Source: Ilumatobacter sp.
GTDB taxonomy: Bacteria > Actinomycetota > Acidimicrobiia > Acidimicrobiales > Ilumatobacteraceae
Reading direction: 5' to 3'
Length of the DNA: 7,278 bases
NCBI GenBank assembly: GCA_029263275.1
Contig: JAJCXU010000488.1
Coordinates: forward strand, 1 to 7,278
Part shown: positions 5,180-7,278 of the stretch, one piece after another
How positions within the stretch are numbered: position 1 is the first letter of the stretch
Layout: each line of letters opens with the position of its first letter
Made by a program: the position numbers and the translations under genes
Notes under the pieces: generated by a model
Database searches by the model: none
What the model saw: the letters and a program-made list of their open reading frames with translations, nothing else
What the model was told of the DNA's origin: nothing

Positions 5180-6286
5180 TCAGATACCGATGCGCTGTGC
5201 GAGCTGTTCGCGGTGGTACGTCGGGTCACCGAAGAGAAGCTCGGAGCTCTTGGCACGCTTGAAGTACAGGTGTGCCGGGTGCTCCCAGGTGAAGCCGATG
5301 CCGCCGTGGATCTGGATGTTCTCGGCAGCGGCGTGGAAGTACGCCTCCGAGCAGTAGGCCTTGGCGAGCGATGCGGTCGAGGCGAGCTCGTCGTTGTTCT
5401 CAGCGGCGCACCACATGCCGTAGTAGGCAGCGGACTTGGCCGACTCGACTTCGAGGAGCATGTCGGCGCACTTGTGCTTGATGGCCTGGAACGAGCCGAT
5501 CGGGCGACCGAACTGCACACGGACCTTGGCGTACTCGACGGCCATCTCGAGGACCATCTGAGCGCCACCGACTTGCTCGGCGGAGAGGCTGACTGCGGCG
5601 AGGTCGAGCATGCCCTGGAGGACATCCCAGCCGCCACCGTCGGTGCCGATGAGCGTGCCCTGCACACCGTCGAGGTCGAGCTTCGACTGCTTGCGGGTCT
5701 GATCCATGGTGGACAGTGCGGTCTTGGTGAGGCCTGCTGCGTCGCCGGCGACGGCGAACAGGCTCGTGCCGGCAGCGGTCTTGGCGGCGACGATGATCAG
5801 GTCGGCGGTGTTGCCGTCGAGCACGAAGCTCTTGGTGCCGGTGATCTTGCCGTCGGCATCCGCGGTTGCTTCGATGCCCGAGTCGTCCCACTTGCCGTTC
5901 GGCTCGGTGAACGCAACGGTGGCCTTCGTGGTGCCAGCGGCGATGCCGGGCAGGTGCGCCTGCTTGGCAGCGTCGTCACCCGACAGGAGCAGTGCGTTGG
6001 CGGCGAGCACGACCGTCGAGAAGAACGGTGCACACAGCAGCGAGCGACCCATCTCTTCGAGCACGATGCCGAGTTCGACGTAGCCGTAGCCCGATCCGCC
6101 GAACTCTTCGGGGATGTGCAGACCCTGGAGGCCCATCTGCTCGCCCATCTGGGCCCAGACGGCGTCGTCGAATCCGTTGTCGGTCTCCATCTGCTCGCGC
6201 ACGGCCTCTTCGGAGCTCTTGGCTTCGAGGAAGGCCCGCACGGTCTTGCGGAGTTCTTCTTGTTCTTCGGTGAAGGCAAAGTTCAT
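5180..6286 (-). CDS. Acyl-CoA dehydrogenase family protein lacking both usual catalytic Glu
   Basis: This is a 368-residue FAD flavoprotein of the acyl-CoA dehydrogenase superfamily, whose members oxidise acyl-CoA to enoyl-CoA in fatty acid, sterol or branched-chain breakdown. Seen: the N-terminal helical domain from FTEEQEELRKTVRAFL, IPEEFGGSGYGYVELGIVLEEMG at 58-80, AFTEPNG at 125-131, VRVQFGRPIGSFQAIKH at 255-271 and IQIHGGIGFTWEHPAHLY at 324-341. By hand alignment, the medium-chain enzyme's Glu (YEGT) corresponds to Phe352 in LLFGD, and the isovaleryl enzyme's helix-G Glu to Ala230 in LDLA. Such subunits occur in heteromeric FadE/ChsE-type enzymes, where a partner carries the base; none is in this window. 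The start at 6286 gives the usual family N-terminus; an in-frame ATG at 6340 would add 18 residues and lies inside the dyad. Neither has a Shine-Dalgarno. Confidence 0.9.
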   Translation of the reverse strand: MNFAFTEEQEELRKTVRAFLEAKSSEEAVREQMETDNGFDDAVWAQMGEQMGLQGLHIPEEFGGSGYGYVELGIVLEEMGRSLLCAPFFSTVVLAANALLLSGDDAAKQAHLPGIAAGTTKATVAFTEPNGKWDDSGIEATADADGKITGTKSFVLDGNTADLIIVAAKTAAGTSLFAVAGDAAGLTKTALSTMDQTRKQSKLDLDGVQGTLIGTDGGGWDVLQGMLDLAAVSLSAEQVGGAQMVLEMAVEYAKVRVQFGRPIGSFQAIKHKCADMLLEVESAKSAAYYGMWCAAENNDELASTASLAKAYCSEAYFHAAAENIQIHGGIGFTWEHPAHLYFKRAKSSELLFGDPTYHREQLAQRIGI

Positions 6287-6327
6287 GGAGGAGATGATGG
6301 CGCGCTTGCGGGGCGTCGCCAAATCTG

Positions 6328-6351
6328 ATTGTGTACACATGTGGACACAAT
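6328..6351. promoter_or_regulatory. 24-bp dyad, probable vapBC operator shared with the divergent dehydrogenase
   Basis: The left arm ATTGTGTACACA and right arm TGTGGACACAAT pair at 11 of 12 positions about a centre between 6339 and 6340. Each arm also contains its own smaller palindrome: GTGTACAC (6331-6338) and GTGGACAC (6341-6348), ten bases apart, so two dimers could bind one face of the helix. TGTACA is the known core bound by the E. coli YefM antitoxin, and the antitoxin encoded here is of that family. The dyad overlaps the proposed vapB start and lies 42 bases before the dehydrogenase ATG. CACAAT at each outer end is a weak -10 candidate for the strand reading outward. Role as operator is inferred; the symmetry is seen directly. 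Confidence 0.75.
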
Positions 6352-6655
6352 TGAAGTCGGCCCTCCCTCCACTCCGGCGTCTGGCGCCTCGACCTTGGGC
6401 ATCCGCGAGCTCCGAGCCACTTTGACCGATGCGATCCGACGCGCGTCTGCCGGCCAGCGCACCGTGATCACCACCAGCGGGCGCCCGACCGCCCAGCTCG
6501 CCCCACTCGACGCCGATGCCCCCGACCTCGACCGATTGATCGGCGCGGGCGCTGTCATCCCGCCCCGGCGATCCACCGAGTTTCGAGCGCCGGCGCCTGT
6601 CCCTGTCTGGGCGGGATCCAGAGTTGACCAGGTGCTGCGGGAGCTCCGCGGGTGA
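6341..6655 (+). CDS. vapB: Phd/YefM-type antitoxin of a VapBC pair
   Basis: It neutralises the VapC ribonuclease by direct binding and usually represses its own operon. The core STLGIRELRATL with TVITTSGRPTAQLAPLD is the standard Phd/YefM DNA-binding fold (about residues 18-60 from the chosen start). The C-terminal part, with an L--G-V-PP pattern and a final VLRELRG, is the toxin-binding tail. The GTG at 6341 gives 104 residues. Alternatives are the TTG at 6329, just after an in-frame stop, and the TTG at 6395, which would remove an atypical 18-residue extension before LGIREL; none has a Shine-Dalgarno. The stop overlaps the vapC start by 4 bases, implying translational coupling. The 6328-6351 dyad covers the start, consistent with autoregulation. 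Confidence 0.9.
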   Translation: MDTIEVGPPSTPASGASTLGIRELRATLTDAIRRASAGQRTVITTSGRPTAQLAPLDADAPDLDRLIGAGAVIPPRRSTEFRAPAPVPVWAGSRVDQVLRELRG

Positions 6656-7056
6656 CGCTCTTTCTCGACACCAGCGCACTGCTCACGCTGACCATCGACG
6701 GCCCCCAGCGCGCCGTGGTGCTCGATGTGCTCGCCGAAGAACACGTGTGGGCAGCATCGGCGATGGCGCTCACCGAAGCACTGCCCGCGATCGATCGGCT
6801 CAACGACGAACCGATCATCCGTCTCGATCTCGAAGACGCCGTCCGTCTCGCTTGGGACCACCTCCACATCGTCCCGGTCGACCAACGCTGCCTCGATCGG
6901 GCCGCGGCATTGGCACGCAGCCAACCCGTTCGACTCACCGATGCCATTCACTTCGCTGCCGCGGAGCGCCTACCCCGACCGCTTCGATTCGTCACCTTCG
7001 ACCCACCGCAGCTCGGCGTCGCGCTCGGTCTCGGCTTCGACGTCGTGAGCACGTGA
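6652..7056 (+). CDS. vapC: VapC toxin, PIN-domain ribonuclease
   Basis: A magnesium-dependent endoribonuclease that in this family cleaves tRNA or rRNA and halts translation when the antitoxin is lost; the target of this one cannot be read from sequence. At 134 residues it has the usual length. The PIN acidic set is complete: Asp6 in LFLDTSAL, Glu42 in ALTEAL, Asp97 in LTDAIHFAAA and Asp117 in VTFDPP, so it should be active. The start is GTG at 6652, whose last two bases are shared with the vapB TGA (GTGA overlap). No separate ribosome site is needed if translation is coupled. The frame is intact with no signs of decay. Chromosomal vapBC pairs are often horizontally acquired, but base use here looks like the neighbours. 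Confidence 0.94.
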   Translation: MTLFLDTSALLTLTIDGPQRAVVLDVLAEEHVWAASAMALTEALPAIDRLNDEPIIRLDLEDAVRLAWDHLHIVPVDQRCLDRAAALARSQPVRLTDAIHFAAAERLPRPLRFVTFDPPQLGVALGLGFDVVST

Positions 7057-7097
7057 GCCAGCTGCAGGACGTCGCCGACCTTCGACGACGTCGCTGA

Positions 7098-7156
7098 TAG
7101 CTTTCGCGACGATGGCCGCCAACCGACGAAGCGATCAAGCACCCGCGCGCCGCTGA
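7098..7156 (+). other. Possible leaderless 14-codon ORF after vapC
   Basis: TAGCTT (7098-7103) is followed by 8 bases and an ATG at 7112, the same layout as the leaderless genes on the other strand. The frame reads MAANRRSDQAPARR and stops at 7154-7156, two bases before another ATG at 7159. It could be a leader peptide for the ORF that follows or a chance match. There is no homology or ribosome site to support it. Confidence 0.2.
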
Positions 7157-7158
7157 AT

Positions 7159-7278
7159 ATGGCGACCTCGATGGGTGGCGCCCTGCGCCGTACAGCTGTT
7201 GCACAGCGCGTGAAAGCCAAGCTGCTGGCGACTTGGCGTCACGGTGCGATATTGAACTCACCGTATTTCGACGCGCTC
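7159..7278 (+). CDS. Possible start of an unidentified gene, cut by window edge
   Basis: From ATG 7159 (or 7171) the frame stays open for 40 codons to the end of the window and contains a basic helix-like stretch (GALRRTAVAQRVKAKLLATW) then HGAILNSPYFDAL. No Shine-Dalgarno precedes it. An open frame of this length is unremarkable in GC-rich DNA, and the same frame is open back to the vapC stop. I recognise no family. Minus-strand frames across 6948-7261 read as shadow sequence. The 7057-7278 stretch is otherwise empty. Confidence 0.22.
   Translation, partial: MATSMGGALRRTAVAQRVKAKLLATWRHGAILNSPYFDAL

Noticed and set aside
5213..6328. 371-codon + strand open frame opposite the acyl-CoA dehydrogenase
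   Set aside because: The Gly/Leu/Asp/Val-rich translation is what antisense of a GC-rich gene gives. The minus strand carries unmistakable dehydrogenase motifs.
6287..6679. N-terminal extension of the dehydrogenase reading frame up to 6679
   Set aside because: The extension is Arg/Ser/Gly-rich, runs antisense through vapB and precedes a normal family N-terminus at 6286. At most the 18 codons from 6340 are possible.
6948..7261. Two overlapping minus-strand frames at the right edge
   Set aside because: Both are Arg/Ser-rich, overlap vapC in antisense and show no promoter, ribosome site or family motif.

Overview
The window comes from a high-GC bacterium, most likely an actinobacterium. I infer this from the G/C-rich third codon positions, the absence of Shine-Dalgarno sequences before most genes, and three genes preceded by a TAnnnT box exactly 8 nt before the ATG, which is the signature of leaderless actinobacterial transcripts. 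The protein flavours (an actinobacterial-type acyl-CoA dehydrogenase and a Phd-type VapB with VapC) would fit Acidimicrobiia or Ilumatobacter-like organisms, but that genus-level guess comes from memory and was not checked.

Layout. On the + strand, 1-960 is galE (UDP-glucose 4-epimerase), lacking only its first few codons at the window edge. It converges on a minus-strand block that reads leftwards from about 6.29 kb: an acyl-CoA dehydrogenase (6286-5180), a membrane-anchored 153-aa protein (4992-4531), a 676-aa acyltransferase-3/SGNH fusion for O-acylating surface polymers (4451-2421), a 74-aa protein (2022-1798) and an alpha/beta hydrolase (1781-996). The last two are probably co-transcribed (16 bases apart). 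The others have their own promoter signatures. Diverging from the dehydrogenase on the + strand is a compact vapBC toxin-antitoxin pair (6341-7056, genes overlapping by 4 bases).

The most structured non-coding element is a 24-bp dyad at 6328-6351, with 11 of 12 base pairs, between the dehydrogenase and vapB. It contains TGTACA, the core bound by YefM-type antitoxins, plus a TGGACA copy one helical turn away. It is very probably the vapBC operator, and its position means it could also affect the dehydrogenase.

Two enzymes look catalytically altered. The hydrolase has Asn where the nucleophile Ser belongs. The dehydrogenase lacks Glu at both known catalytic-base positions, as expected for the silent subunit of a heteromeric dehydrogenase. 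The non-coding stretches hold several hairpins. At 2260-2348 there is an unusual, near-complete match to the 3' end of 16S rRNA; read on the minus strand it forms an extended Shine-Dalgarno before a 16-codon ORF.

I see no CRISPR array, rRNA, tRNA, insertion sequence or large novel multigene system. GalE and the acyltransferase could both serve surface polysaccharide, but they are not in one operon and this link is only a suggestion.
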